From assembly GCF_008831285.2 (NCBI RefSeq), contig NC_045138.2, forward strand, positions 16,711,934 to 16,775,933: a DNA stretch of 64,000 nt, written 5' to 3'. The position numbers were made by a program, and so were the translations under genes. Below are positions 28,412-41,149 of this stretch, piece after piece. Under the pieces are notes generated by a model, which did not search any database, was not told the origin of the DNA, and saw only the letters and a program-made list of their open reading frames with translations. Numbering within the stretch: position 1 is the first letter of the stretch; each line of letters starts with the position of its first letter. Source of the stretch: Nymphaea colorata (taxonomy: Eukaryota; Streptophyta; Magnoliopsida; Nymphaeales; Nymphaeaceae).

Positions 28412-31400
28412 ATGGCGCACAAGGAGAGTGTTGAAGACTGTAAGACTATTGCTGGTCAGTCAAGTGAGTCCTTAAGTAGTTCAATACAGCACAACATGCA
28501 AGTCACCACTTTTACAGAAGATCTGAAGGATATGACACTCCATTTTCAGATTATACAGTTACCTAGGCAGGTAACTTTCTTGAACATGTTGTCATATCTT
28601 TTGTTATTTTTTTTCTTATATATATTGTCAATAAAAATTTGAGAGATGGTCAAATAAATTGATGTTTGTTTCTTGTCATGATATCGTTCTAGCAATTTGG
28701 GCAAATTGGGTTGCATCTCAATTTTGAGGACCTTTTGCTGTTGAGTATAGCTTTTTGGACTTGGTAATTAAGTTGAAGAAAGGTAGTTGTTAGTAAATTC
28801 TGTATATTCGGGTGATTTTTTTGCAATAAAGACGAAGGATTCCAATTTTCCAAGGTATTGCCATATATGAAGTTTGGTAAGGGAAGCTAATTCAATTTAG
28901 GGCATATATATTTTGGTTGTATCTTATAAAATCTTTGCCTCCATGCAAACCATGTGAACATTCATGGGCTTGAAGAATATTTATTTTCATAAAGTTGTGT
29001 TGAAGAATCACATGGTATTCTATTTTTGTTTATCTTGTCGCTTTCTGTTCTTGTGCCATAGGATCATAAGAACCGCTAAAGGCTTGCAAAATCAGCAGGA
29101 TAAAAAACCAAAAAATTGTGCCTTTATAGTGTTAAATATTGTAAAAGAGGTTATGTTGATTAGCTTTCGTGAGACACCCCTTCATGGGCTACAAATAGGA
29201 ATATTATTCCCTCATATCCCTAATTCCTCTTTATCTTTCTCTCTATCAGCCATTTGACAACATTTGTGGACCGTACCATCAATTTAATGGGTTCCACAAT
29301 AACATTATTCCATGTGATCATTTGCATGGAGGACTCTGATGAGTTATGTGACAGGGGGGTCTTCATTGTGAACGGTGGGCACTTGCTATTGTTCATATCC
29401 TTTCCAATGACAATTCAGAATTGAAACTGTGTCTGTCCTCCTGAAGAATCTTTGGATTCAGAATGGTCAGTACCGGATTTAGAATGGTGAGTACCTTTAA
29501 TTAGTGAAGGAAGGTCCAACCCATAGTTACTAGTAAATTAAAAGGATGCAGGAAGCAGTACATGAAGCAAAGCTGGGAAACAAACATTTTGAAAAATATT
29601 ACACTAGCATAGATGATGGAATTCAGGAAAGTGTTGAAACAAAGGCAGATTAGTGAATTTTTAAAACCTAAAAAAGTGAAGCAGGTTTCCTGGTAACTAA
29701 GAGCTAACTAATTTTAGTTAATGTGCTAGAATTAATGTCCCTTATTAATGTTCACCTAAGTAAGATGGACTCTTCTAAAAGGTTGCCGCACCTGGGTCCT
29801 GTCAGATGCAGCTTGGATGCAGCTCGGGCGTGGCTCAACAACAAACAAATTGCTTTCTTTTCCACTGAATCATTGATAAAAATCATAGTTTGATTTAATT
29901 GTTATTTTTATTACTTATAAACAATTTTGTTGCTTTTATTGTTTGTAGATAATTCTATTATGTTCATAAATATATATAGATATATAAACGTACTTATCCT
30001 CAGAGCGGCTGCACCCATGTGTTTATGAAAAATAAAGCAGCTGCACCTGCACTTGCAACTGAATCACACACCTGTGCGACATAAATGTTCACTTAAATCC
30101 ACCTATGATCCAACACGTCTAATAACCAGTCCCCTGATCTAGCTTGGTTCTCTCTTTCCTCCCACTTCCCCATAACTCACGATGATATTCCCACATATTT
30201 TATACTAAACTTAGATGCAGTAACAATTAGTGTTGGTGGGGTTTGTTAAGCCAGTTTTTGGAAAAAGTAAAAAATGTCAGGATATTTAAAGTCATGTGAC
30301 CTGGCATCATATCAAGAACTGAATGTAGACAGAGAATGACCTTTAAGTTCCTTGGAGAACTTCTGTCAGGTTGGAGTTGAGGTTCTACACATAAAAAGCT
30401 GGATAGATAAGCTATGTAGTTAAAACTGCTACATGGCCATGGTCAGCATATGCCATAGGCCCATAAAAAAGGTGCATTCAGGCGGAACTAACAGATCGAG
30501 CCTGTACAAAGCAGTGAGAAAAAGAAGAAAAAAAAAAGGAAAAGAAATAGAAAAATAAGTGGCAATATGGGACATAGAAACCCTTTCACCTCAACCAACA
30601 CACTAAGAAGAGAAGTTAATTGCTTTTAAAATTACACTCTAATGGGCTGCTTTTATCTGGAATATGATGCATTCTCTTTTTATTGTTGAAATATTTCTTA
30701 GTTGCTTTTAAGATATCGGTTCCTCACGTTCCAAGAAACTTGATGAGGACCTAGACAATTACTAATTCCTTTTTCTCTGAATGGGTAGATTTATGTGTGG
30801 ATTGGCTGCAATTCTTCCAAACTTGGTCATTTATATGCTGCTGCACCAACACGCCCCGTAAGTAAAATGCATATGTGAGGCTTGTGTGTTTTGAGGCTTT
30901 ATACGTGTGTCATGTGTGCAAGCATGTGTATAATTTGTTGATTGATCTGATAAACAGTAATCTGGACTGTTGGACAGTCGGAAAGAAAATGGAGCACCTG
31001 AACAACCATTATGCTCCTCTGGATTCCTAAGTATGTTGTACTTTTGATATGGTTATTGTCTTATTGATGCTATTTTATGTTCTTATCCAGAGAAATGAGG
31101 TAACTGTTGCTTCAATACTAGGTGGGGCAGCTGACAATACTGGTCTTAGTATTTCTCGCCGCCTAGGTACGACCATGAATAAGCTGGTACGATCATGAAT
31201 AAGCTGGTATTTCTACCTCTTCTTGGGGTCATCTAATTCAGTTTGAATGTTCTACTTTCAGTCATAAAAACAGGCCTCAATATAGTGCTGGCTTGCAATA
31301 TTCCCAAGAATTGCCCAATGATTGAGGTTCTCTCTCTTTCTTTCTCTCTTTTGTTGCATGTTTGTGCAAATTCACATGCATGTGTAGTGAATGTCTATAA

Positions 31401-31517
31401 GCTGCGGTTAACACAAACTAGTTCGCAAACTCTGTTGAAAGAACAGCTTGACGGCCTTCTGTGACAACTCTCTCCACATGGCTGAACAAATTACTCATCT
31501 TTTGTGTAAAATGACTG

Positions 31518-31593
<76 letters not shown>

Positions 31594-31801
31594 AGTTTTT
31601 GCTGGGCTCCAACAAAGAAGTATCATTTCCATATTTTAAGTTCACATGCGGACGTCATCTTGGGTAGTTGTGTTGGTGCAACATGTTGCCATCCTAGTTC
31701 ATGATGTCCATGTTTTGCAGGCTGATGCAGAGAGATTGCTGCTCCAGAAGCTCAAAAGCCTAGGTTATATAAAGCCAAAATCTGGGAGTGTTGCTAGCTG
31801 A
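28412..31801 (+). CDS. PSMG4: Proteasome assembly chaperone 4-like protein (five coding exons)
   Basis: Small chaperone that, with its PAC3 partner, helps assemble the 20S proteasome alpha ring (family knowledge). Coding exons: 28412-28570, 30789-30857, 31091-31166, 31262-31326 and 31721-31801; all junctions are GT-AG and in phase, giving 149 residues, as usual for plant PAC4. Recognisable blocks are QVTTFTEDLKDMTLHFQII, IYVWIGCNSSKLGHLYAAAP, ASILGGAADNTGLSISRRL and KTGLNIVLACNIPKN, followed by a basic C-terminus with KLKSLGYIKPK. The ATG at 28412 is the first in the exon and in frame; the open frame begins 15 bases earlier at a TTG. Intron 1 contains a TIR element, intron 3 begins with a 20-bp tandem repeat that copies the splice donor, and intron 4 has a CT/TA microsatellite. 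Confidence 0.9.
29756..30084. mobile_element. CTAWGTCAC-family TIR element, copy B (PSMG4 intron 1)
   Basis: A 329-bp segment begins CTAAGTAAGATGG and ends CCTGTGCGACATAA. It is flanked by exact 8-bp repeats ATGTTCAC (29748-29755 and 30085-30092). The ends are diverged from copy A, but the interior carries GCACCT and GCAGCT-type short repeats near both ends, as in other family members. Confidence 0.55.
31167..31210 (+). repeat. 20-bp tandem repeat duplicating a PSMG4 splice donor
   Basis: The unit GGTACGACCATGAATAAGCT starts one base before the intron 3 donor GT and is repeated at once with one change; a third partial copy follows. GT dinucleotides in near-identical context therefore occur at 31167, 31187 and 31207. 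Only the first keeps the conserved reading frame. Confidence 0.8.
31519..31587. repeat. Compound (CT)n(TA)n microsatellite in PSMG4 intron 4
   Basis: About 34 bases of CT repeat run into about 35 bases of TA repeat. The same compound class occurs in PP2C intron 1 in opposite orientation. Confidence 0.9.
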
Positions 31802-32066
31802 CATGTAGCAACTAACCTTGTTGATGAGGCTTTTTGAGCTGGAATCCTTGTTATGATTGGTCCAGCTAAGTCATGTAGCCAACATTTGCAATTAGTAAGT
31901 ATTCTGGGCGGGCATGATCCTGATTACTTGTGCTGCCTTCTGCAGTCTTTGTAATTTGATTAGTATTGATACAACTGTTCTTACTTATACAAGATAGGTC
32001 GGTGATTTGATGAAGCCTAGCTTTTGTCTTAGCACCTTTCCTTGATTATGTATATAAGGCTTTCAG

Positions 32067-32805
32067 CTCTGGCACGGGTACGGGGACAGCATTTTTCAAA
32101 ATTTAGGATACGCGGACACGGTGAATATTATATTCAAAAAAATTAAAAATGATAATAAAAAAAAAACATGAGAATCTCATACAAAACATTGTTTTTTCAT
32201 CACCAATCTCATAAGTCATAACTCATAAAGAAAGAAAGTCCTACTACATTAAACATAATAAAAAGATGCAAAAAACATATAATGAACATAAAAATTATGA
32301 AATAAAACAATATAACAAACTGACAGTATAAACATGCAGTCCAGATTTATTTCTGAATAAATTTGCAAGAAAATATTGCACATAGGCAAAATCCCCAAAT
32401 CGGCCAAATCTAACAAACTAACAGTATAAACATGACAGTATAAATTGACAGTATAAAGAATGCAAACACGAAGGCAAAATCCCCAAATCAAACAAAAAAA
32501 AAATATCGCAAATAGCATGGAAGAATAAGATCATTAACCGTCCAATCTTCAAACGAAAATATTTTCAAATCAGCAAGGAAAACCATCGATCGCCGGAGCT
32601 CGCCGTCAATCGCTGGAGCTCGTTGCCATCGCCGTCGCCCGCCATTGCCGAATTGCTGTCGCTGCAAGTCGTCGAAGGTAAAGGGTAAGACGTAAGTCGT
32701 CGAGGGTTTAAACAGAAATCGGGTTATGAAAGGCCGTGTCGGAATGTCGGCATCCGCGTGTCGACACCGGTACTTGACCTAGATTGTCGTGTCCATGTCA
32801 CATAG
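32067..32805. mobile_element. CTAWGTCAC-family TIR element, degenerate copy C
   Basis: The left end CTCTGGCACGGGTACGG and right end CCATGTCACATAG resemble the family termini with a small gap. Flanking bases GCTTTCAG and GTCAGCAG agree at only five of eight positions, so the duplication is decayed or the boundary slightly off. GTGTCG/GACACGG repeats lie inside both ends. Confidence 0.45.
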
Positions 32806-33084
32806 GTCAGCAGTGTTATAGAACAGATGATGCATTAAGAAATAGCCTCTTTGTGTGGTTCTGTTTTGAATGATAAAGAAGTATTTAAAACGAAAGCGTG
32901 AAATAGCAGAGAGAATTAGATATGGTGCTGTTGCAACAATGGCAAACCTATGTCGAGATTTGGTTAATCAGCTGTAAAGGTTAGTCGGTGGACTTGGTAC
33001 TTTGAGTTTGAGGAACTCCTTTTCTTTCTTTACGTGAGTTGTATGGAACAAGTTGAAGATGGATTGATGGATTTTTAACTCAGA

Positions 33085-33245
33085 GGCGTTTGATTACACA
33101 ATGTTAGGCCTGAAATCAGCTGAGATTTGAGGATTGGACCCTCCGTTTGAAAGGTGTAAGAATCATACCATGGATTTGTAAACTTTGCAACGGGTCTTGT
33201 TAAATCAGACTTTCAGATCTAAGATCTAGAGTAATCAAACACCCC
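33085..33245. mobile_element. Small foldback element, ends GGCGTTTGATTAC
   Basis: The left part GGCGTTTGATTAC and right part GTAATCAAACACCC are inverted copies about 160 bp apart. No clear target duplication was found. MITEs with GTTTGATTAC-like termini are common in plants. Confidence 0.4.
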
Positions 33246-34011
33246 ATGGAATAAGAATGGAAGAATTATACTTGACGAACTTGGACAATCAGAAAGTGTA
33301 AATTCCCATCAAACAAGAAATTAAAAAAATGTGTAGTTTTTCTTATTTTCTGTCCTTGTTAAGGGGTCAACTGGAAAAAATTTGAAACTTTTTTCATGGT
33401 GGTTCTGATCGGAAGAAAATATTTTTTAAATATAAATATATATTTTTAATTATATAGCATATATTATTAATAAAATAAAAATAATATTTAAAAGTTATCG
33501 GACCGAATCGAGCTCCCATCAAACCGACTCTAGCCTGATCGGTTGGGTACTGGGTACTTGTTGGATACCTGGTGTGATGCCCAAGTCTAATCAAAATTGG
33601 GTTTGAAGAAAAAAAAAACAGTTTTTACAAAACCAGGTTTCGAATGGGTCGCCCAACCAAAAAAATCCGATGCAATCAAACATCGGGCCCAACCAAGTGT
33701 ACTATGCCTATCGGGGAAACCTTATTGTGAGTTTCTTCAAGAGCTTAAGCTTTTTGAGTCTAAATGGCTTAAGGCCATATTTGATAGACTAGGAGGTATT
33801 AATATTTTAAATTTTTAAGTTTACGGGGCACCTGTATATAACTTAGGAAAAAATAATAATAATGAGACATCAATGCATAAATAAGATGATAATTTCTATA
33901 AGCTGGCGTCCAAAATTGCAGATATTAGCCCCCATGTGAGTCCGCTAACTATAGATTTAAAGTTAGACACGGATCTCAAACTAATGATTGTAAAGTCCAC
34001 TGTTTGCTTAA

Positions 34012-34454
34012 GGGCATGTTTGGTATGAGGGAAATGGAAGGAAAGTGAGGGATTGAGCAATCTTCTTTTGTTTGGTTGGCTAATTAGAAATGAGGAAAAT
34101 GGACAAAATATGTTTGGCTGCAAGGGGAGGGAAATGAAAGGAAATGAAGGGATTGTTTAGTATAAATCCATTCCCTCCCAAATCGAACGGATTGGAAAGG
34201 AAATGAAAAAAAGGTAAGTGGAAGAGTTTTTTATTTCCACACTACCCCTCCTTTTATTTCTCTCCTTTCTAAATATATGTGCTATTTAGTTTTTTTTTTA
34301 ATTCTATTCCTTTCCTTTCCTTTTCTATCCAAACAAACTTTTTAATCAATTCTTTCTATTCCTTTCCATTCTATTCATTTCTCTTCCCTTCCTTTCCCTT
34401 TCCTTCCCATTCCCTTCCTTTCCATCCATTCCTTTCCCTCCAACCAAACAAAGC
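34012..34454. mobile_element. Foldback element rich in GGAAATGGAAGG
   Basis: The left end GGGCATGTTTGGTATGAGGG and right end CCCTCCAACCAAACAAAGC are imperfect inverted copies over about 25 bp. Purine-rich repeats inside the left half (GGAAATGGAAGG) are mirrored by CCTTTCCATTCC repeats in the right half, so much of the 440 bp can fold back. No clear target duplication. Confidence 0.5.
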
Positions 34455-34611
34455 AAAGTTGTGCGTTCTACCTAGTGCAGATTAAAGCAATTTGGAATAT
34501 AAAATCCGACGCAATCAAACATTGCCTAAAGGACGGCCCCTTGGATTTTGCACTTGAATTAGGCAGCGTCGAAACACTTTTGCTTTCTCACGTTTTTATA
34601 AAAAAGTTTAC

Positions 34612-35470
34612 CCTATGTCGCTGCGGTACGTCTCTTGGACCCACGTATCGGTATCAGTACGCTGGTAGGCGGTGGTATGTTTGGATCTGGTTTATGGTAG
34701 AAACCAAATGCAAACCAAGTTAATGTCCAAAAAAAATAAAACCTAAAATCGTTTGACGAGTCTCCACGTTCGGCGGTATGCGATGGTACGTTTGGATCTG
34801 GATATTGTTCTTTTTGTTTTTTTCGTTTAACCTTTTCTATTGTTTTGTGAGTTACCTGATTTTAAGATGTTTTCTATACCAATTAGTGATTCTTTGCCGA
34901 TATAACTTGTTTTTTTTTTATCATGGCTCTTCTAAAATAAAGTATATGAGATGACAAACACTACATCTGAGCCAGAAAATGTAATGCGATGTTGGTTTGT
35001 TGTAGATTTTGTTTTGGTGTTTTCACTTTTCTCTTTGAGATTGAGTTGCATGTTTGGGCATTATTTTCATGATTTTCTTCATTGGTAGAAAAAGTTAAAT
35101 GCTATTCGTAGTTGTGGTAATGGGGAACATAAGTATTATAGTCTCTGAAAAGAAAAGGGAAAAAAGTAAAAAGTAAATAGTAGATACTTTTACTTCTTCT
35201 GGCGGTTGATTTGAATTCCTTGAATTTTTATTTTTAATTGGAAGAAAGCACTAATTCCACCACATCTTAAAAGAAAATTGGCTATTCATCTCTTTTCAAA
35301 ACCAGTTTGCCAAAATTAGCAAAACCAGTTTATAATTTTTTTAATTAAAAAATTAACTTTATTGCATAAAATTTACACCATACACGTGTCATGAATTTCA
35401 AAAACGCTGTACCAATATTTATTTTCTCGTACCCGTACCAATACTTATACCAGTACCCAAGTGACATAGC
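34612..35470. mobile_element. CTAWGTCAC-family TIR element, degenerate copy D
   Basis: The left end CTATGTCGCTGCGGTACG and right end GTACCCAAGTGACATAG are family-like and inverted, with GGTACG and CGTACC hexamers inside. I found no matching 8-bp flanks, so this may be a composite or internally rearranged copy. It is longer than most members in the window. Confidence 0.4.
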
Positions 35471-38038
35471 ATATAATTAAACACAACGGTCAAATAGTTC
35501 ATTGCAAGGTCAAAAATTTTGTCCACAAATTTTTTTTTGTGTCCTCTAAACAAGAATGTTTTTTTTCAAAAATTATAGGCCATCAAACATGAACTAGATT
35601 TTTAAAAAAGTAAATTTTTCCTTACTATACAAAAGTAAATTTTTCCTTACTGTACACTTATGTTGCATTTTCTTCTTGGAAGAAACCTCCACATCAAACG
35701 GGGCCTAAGGAAGGATGATATGAGATTATCGGTAGATAATTGAGAATATAACTCGTTGATTCAACGTTTAACTCCAAAAGAGTGATGTACATTTGATTGG
35801 GCACCCGGCCAGGCCGCAGCAGGGTCGGCCCCGCCTTAATGTAAGCGTCGACGGTCCGAAAAGTCCGGCTAACTAAAAAAAAAAAAAGGTTAGGGTTTTT
35901 CATTGTTTCAACGACCGTCATTCTCGCTGCCTCGGCATCACCTTACTTCTGCTGACCTTGTCAAGGACAAGGATATTGCTGGTTCTCCTTCGCCTGCCGA
36001 TCAATCTCTTCCAATCCCTCGCTTCAAACCCCCTAAATCCACATCCTCTCCCTTGCTCCCCCTCTCGAAGCTTCCGCTCATTGCTCGATCAAAAATGTCC
36101 GGCGCCCGCTCCCTTTCTCTCCCTCTCAAACCCTCCCTTCCGTGCCTGATTGCCGACATATGCTGCCTGTGCCTTTTTTCATTAAAAATGAAGGTTCACG
36201 CCCAAACTTGCTGTAGTGGGGATAGCCCAGTGGCCTCCCATTCCATTAACATCAATGGTGAACGGCCGTCTGGCTCTCCAGCTTCCTACAAAGCAACACA
36301 TGAAGGAGGAAAAAGCACTTACCGGAGGAGTGCACGATCGCCCGAATCTGCCGCCGCCGATCCCTAATAGCCTCGGACACGGACAAGCAATGTTGGAAGC
36401 CTCTTGACAAGGCATGTAAAAAATTTTTGCAGCGCAGGAAAGAGAAACGAGTTGGGGAAGAAAATCCGCCAGTGGTGGGTGGTGGGTTGGAGGGCGTCCC
36501 GCGGGATTACAGCCCAAGCCCTATACTTCATCGGCCCGGCTCGATCTGGTTAGGGAACCGGCCAACGGGCTGGGTTTTTGTCATTTTTTTGGGGCCTAAT
36601 CTTGGTTTTAAAATTAAAATGAAATTGTGATTTTAAAATTTTAAATGACGAAATTGATGAAATAAAACATCATGGCATGAGTTTTCAAACGAAAAAAAAT
36701 TATAAAATTCTATAACCCTAATTCCACTCATTAATGAGTCCTAAAATGATTCATGAATTAACTATAATTATAGAATCAAAATTTTTTGTTTGATAATTAA
36801 AATGAAAATTTTAATTATGTAATTTCACAATTTTGACATCATCAAACACCCCTAAAAGTGCTTTATCATGTGATAGGGGAGCTTCCCACATGCAACCAAT
36901 TGAAAAAGGAAGGAATATCGAAGTGGCCACTATTTAGAATCCTAGGGTCATAGAAGGAAGCCAGCTTTCACACTCTCATCTCTTATCTTATGCCAACAAA
37001 AAGAAAAATTAATTTTGTACATCAATCAATAAATAAAAGCATGCGTTAATTTAGAAAAGGCAACCTCATTAATTAATTCCACCAATCTCGAGCATCCAAG
37101 TCTTTAAATTTAAATTCCAGTAGTATGATGAAATAATTTTCATCTTCAAAAGATAGAGCAATTTTTGTGATTATGCACAACTGAAGTCACGATATCTCAA
37201 CAATTTAACAACTTGCTACATTGCTGCTTATTTTAATATTTTTTTTCATTTTTATGAATAAAATCTTTGTATAATTTTACCTATTCAAAACCCATTAAAT
37301 TAAATTTGGTAACGATTGGCTGAATCAGCAGCTCATCATTTTTTTTTTAATAAAGTAGATATTGATCAAGAAAGGGTGTGGGATTTGATAATTTGATCAA
37401 TTATTTAATATTTAAGAGGAAACAACGCTGTCTACTTCAATTACCCATCTTCATGTACAAAGTTGCTCGATTAACTGGACTGACCTATTAATTAGCTAAA
37501 TAATTTATTTTTTTAAACAATTGTACATGGGTACCTTTGGCGTGTTTGGGAAACGCAATTTCCCACTTTCTTTAATAAAGTTTTTATTTCATCTTTAAAA
37601 CTTTCTGAATTCACATATGCAATTAAATGTCACTAAAAAAGTGCAGGACCTAAAGAATAGAGACACGTGGCTCCCATTAAAAAGGCAAGAATCAAAACAC
37701 GTGGCTTCCATTGAAAAGGCGGTTTAAAGCTTTATTTACGGCGTAACGCACGAAGAAACCGCCGTCTGCCGCTTCCTTAACAACGCAGTAAAAGAAAGAC
37801 AATCACGCCCTTTAACATCAAAAAATTTTCATTTTGCCATTCAGGTTGATTGATTACCGCTCTTCAGTCATTCTATCTTTCTGTCTCTCTCCTCTCTTCT
37901 AGGAGAATGATTAGAGACACCCGCTGCTGAAGAGGCCAGCCCCGGCGCTCTGTGGTCGACCACTAGGCGAAGAAAGGGAAGAGTCTGAAAGATGGGCGAT
38001 CCGTAGATAGCCTTTACGGGCATGGAGATCTGAAACTA

Positions 38039-38200
38039 ATGCTCTCCAAAGAGGGGGAAAAAGTGAACGGTGATTATCCATGCAAAACTGAGAAGAGAGA
38101 ACGGTGTGAAGTTTTGGCTAATGCTCTCCAAAGAGGGGGAAAAAATAAATGCTCATTATCCATGCAAAACTGAGAAGAGAGAGCGGTGCGAAGTTTGGCT
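38039..38200. repeat. Tandem duplication, about 82-bp unit
   Basis: The segment from ATGCTCTCCAAAGAGGGGG to GAAGTTTTGGCT recurs immediately, with ten or so differences. Shared phrases include TTATCCATGCAAAACTGAG. It has no coding meaning that I can see. Confidence 0.7.
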
Positions 38201-40789
38201 CTTGCATTGCATCGTTTGGCAAACAGGCTGGCAGTTGAGAAGATGTAGACTGTAGAGTTGGGTTCGGTAGAACGGAGTTTTTTTTTGGGGGGCACGTGTT
38301 AAAAGGTTAAAATGGTAATTTTTAGTGATTGGACGAACCTTTCCGTCTGTCGTCGTTACCGAAGTGCCGTTTAGGTATGTTTTTGGGCGCCAATAGGTAT
38401 CTAGAAATAGGGATTGGAGGCATTTTAGCGGAGGGTCGATGTTGGCCGTTAGGCTTCTCTTTTCATCATCGTCTTGAGTGACTGCGTTTATAAATTTGGA
38501 TGTAAAGGCTAAGAGGCAGGCAAAAGGCAGCAAGTTTAGAAGGGCGATTTTTGTAGGTTCTTTCATTTTGCTTCATCTTTTTTTTCTGTCTTTTTTGTTC
38601 TTGTATTTGTATTTAGGAAACTTTTTGTTCTCAAATTTTGTTATGGATTCCCACGTTATCTTATCTGCTTTGTGTATCTCTCTCTATCTTCTTCGCTCTC
38701 TTGTCAAGAGTTCTTTGGTTTGATTATTTGTTTTCTTTCACTTATTTATACCTATCATATTTTTTGTTAAACTCTTTTTTACGATAAAAGTGTTTGTGAC
38801 GTGTTTTTTAAGGATATGTTTTGGTTTTTGAAAATATTATTCATCAATCTACATGTCAATGTGTCTTGATTTTTATCTCATTTGAAAAAGTGTAACAAAA
38901 AATGATACACACTAATGAGGTATTTCAGATGTGTTTTGGCTACCATACGTGTAACATTTCAGAAATTTAATACAAAAGTTTATAAATGGGGGTCATTAAT
39001 GAGATGATTGTTCTGGTTCCTAGCCTTTTTGGGGTTGAAGCCGAAACTGCTAGGTAGCGGGTTGGGATCCGTCGAACCAGGGATCCGAGTCAAAGAGTGG
39101 GTCAGGTTGTTACAATATGTAAGTGTCCTAAGGCTATGCCAAATATGAAGTGTAACAAGAAAATAAGATGTATGGATAGGTTATCTTAGATGGGGTGTTG
39201 TTACTATTATTTATGAGTGCCATAAAACCACCTTAAAGGTTGTTAGGCAATAGGGACATTTTGTGAGTATCTCATAAATATGCTTTAATCCCAGATTTAT
39301 AGAACAATAGTTGTAGTTTAAGTGTTTTATGAATCTGATTCAAATTTTAGGATTTAGAGTAAGATTCATGAAACACTAACAAAGTGTTTTGTATACAAAC
39401 GACAATTATATGTTACTGAAAGGTAATGAAAAAAAGTTTGTTTATAGCATAATCTTTTGTCAATAGACCTTTTTCTCTAAACTTTGTTGTTGATGTATCA
39501 TGGTGTTCAATGATGGATGTGTGTGGATTCTTTTTGGCAAAAAATAAAGTAACCTTTGGAACTTGTATTAAAGGTAAGCTTTCTCTTATGTCTAAGTTAA
39601 CATTTATTTTGTTTAAGAAACATTGATCAACAATTTCACTTGTTCAAGAACAAGGGATTTTGGGATTTGACTAACGTGATTTTGTTGCCATCATAACCTA
39701 TAGTAGAATAGAATTGGAGATGTGTTTGAATTGTTTGAAAAAAATGTTACAAATGATTTTATTTCATGTTTACTCATAAGATGGTGCACACAAATTTTTT
39801 TGTTCAATTGTCTTCTTATACTTGGATGAAAAAATGATATTAAAAAATGAAAAGGAAAATAAAATGAAGGAAAAACGTGTCTCTTTTAAAACACATTTAT
39901 TTTATTCTCAACCTCATTATTTTTGGATGGATTGGAAATACGTAGTTTTTTTCTTTCATTTCTATATAAAAACAATTTTGTTTAATTTTTCCTTTCTTTC
40001 TTATATGATTTGACACCAAATGCAATCTACTTTATTTTTCCCTTTATTTTCTCTCTTTTGACTTTTCTCATTTATCCAAACATAATTAGAAACAAATGTT
40101 TTGTTCCTATTCTTGGTTGTAACTAAATTATAAGAAGAAATGTTTTTAAATACGTACAAGAAGAAGAAGAAGAAAGACGAGGAGTTGGGGAACTTTTTAA
40201 GAAGGGGAGAATAAAGCAAATAACATTAATAGTTACCGTTGTTATGGATTTATATTCCATTAAGAATAATGGTTGCTTTTTCGTTTTATATTATTTCAGG
40301 GTATCATGATCGTCCGAATAAAACTTTCTTGAAATTAATCGTTGTTCATCAAGTTCTCTTGCCCAATTTGTATTACTATAAAAAAACTATGTGCACTTTA
40401 CCTTGATGTATTTTGTTTGTGCAAAAGGCCATCCCAGTTGTTCACTTAGAATTCCTACATATCCTGTCAACAACTTGTGTATATCTTGGATGTGGCTCAT
40501 GTATGAACTAAGATAATTGGTTGAATATATTATTTTAAATCAAGTAAAGGCAAGGGGTTAGAATATAGCATCTAGGCAATATCTTATGGGTCTTTTACAA
40601 GTTTCTGTTGTGGGAAATTGATTTTTGATAAATATTGTTTAGAGTTTCCAAGGGTTTACAGTCGATTATACTTGCTTTTTGGGAATGTTGTGAGCACTTG
40701 TGTCATGTGAGAATCAACCTGTCTTTTTCTTTTCTTTTTTTTTTTCTTTGAACCTCACCTCTAATATGATAATGGGGTACAACTATTGT

Positions 40790-40808
40790 CACTACTAGAA
40801 AAAAAAAC
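40790..40808. mobile_element. CACTA-like terminus, single end
   Basis: CACTACTAGAAAAAAA matches the usual start of plant CACTA (En/Spm) elements (established knowledge). I could not find the opposite TAGTAGTG end in the neighbourhood, so this is either an orphan end or chance. Confidence 0.35.
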
Positions 40809-41149
40809 TCTAAAGTCAACCATGGGTAGTGAGCCTGAACTATGGAGTTCAGTGTATTTGTGGAGTTGGGCTGATGATCAAGGTTCAGTTCATAAAAAAT
40901 GACATTCTTCAATATCATGACATCTCTGCTTATATAAGTAGTAGCCCTTGTAATCTTTGCATATCTTACAAACCTGCTCTTCAAGTTCTTGTCTTGAATC
41001 TCATGTAGTAATGAATTATAAAATATGCACATAACAATGTACTCAAAGTCTCAAACACACAAAGTCCATAATATCAAGACAAACTCTAAAATGGTGTAAA
41101 ATAAAGAGATTTGTTCTCCAAAATAGTTGTGGGCAGCTTGTTTGGCTGT

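Noticed and set aside
35903-36367. 154-codon Pro/Ser-rich ORF as a gene
   Set aside because: The frame begins at a TTG, no domain is visible and no splice partner was found; kept only as a mention in the intergenic entry.
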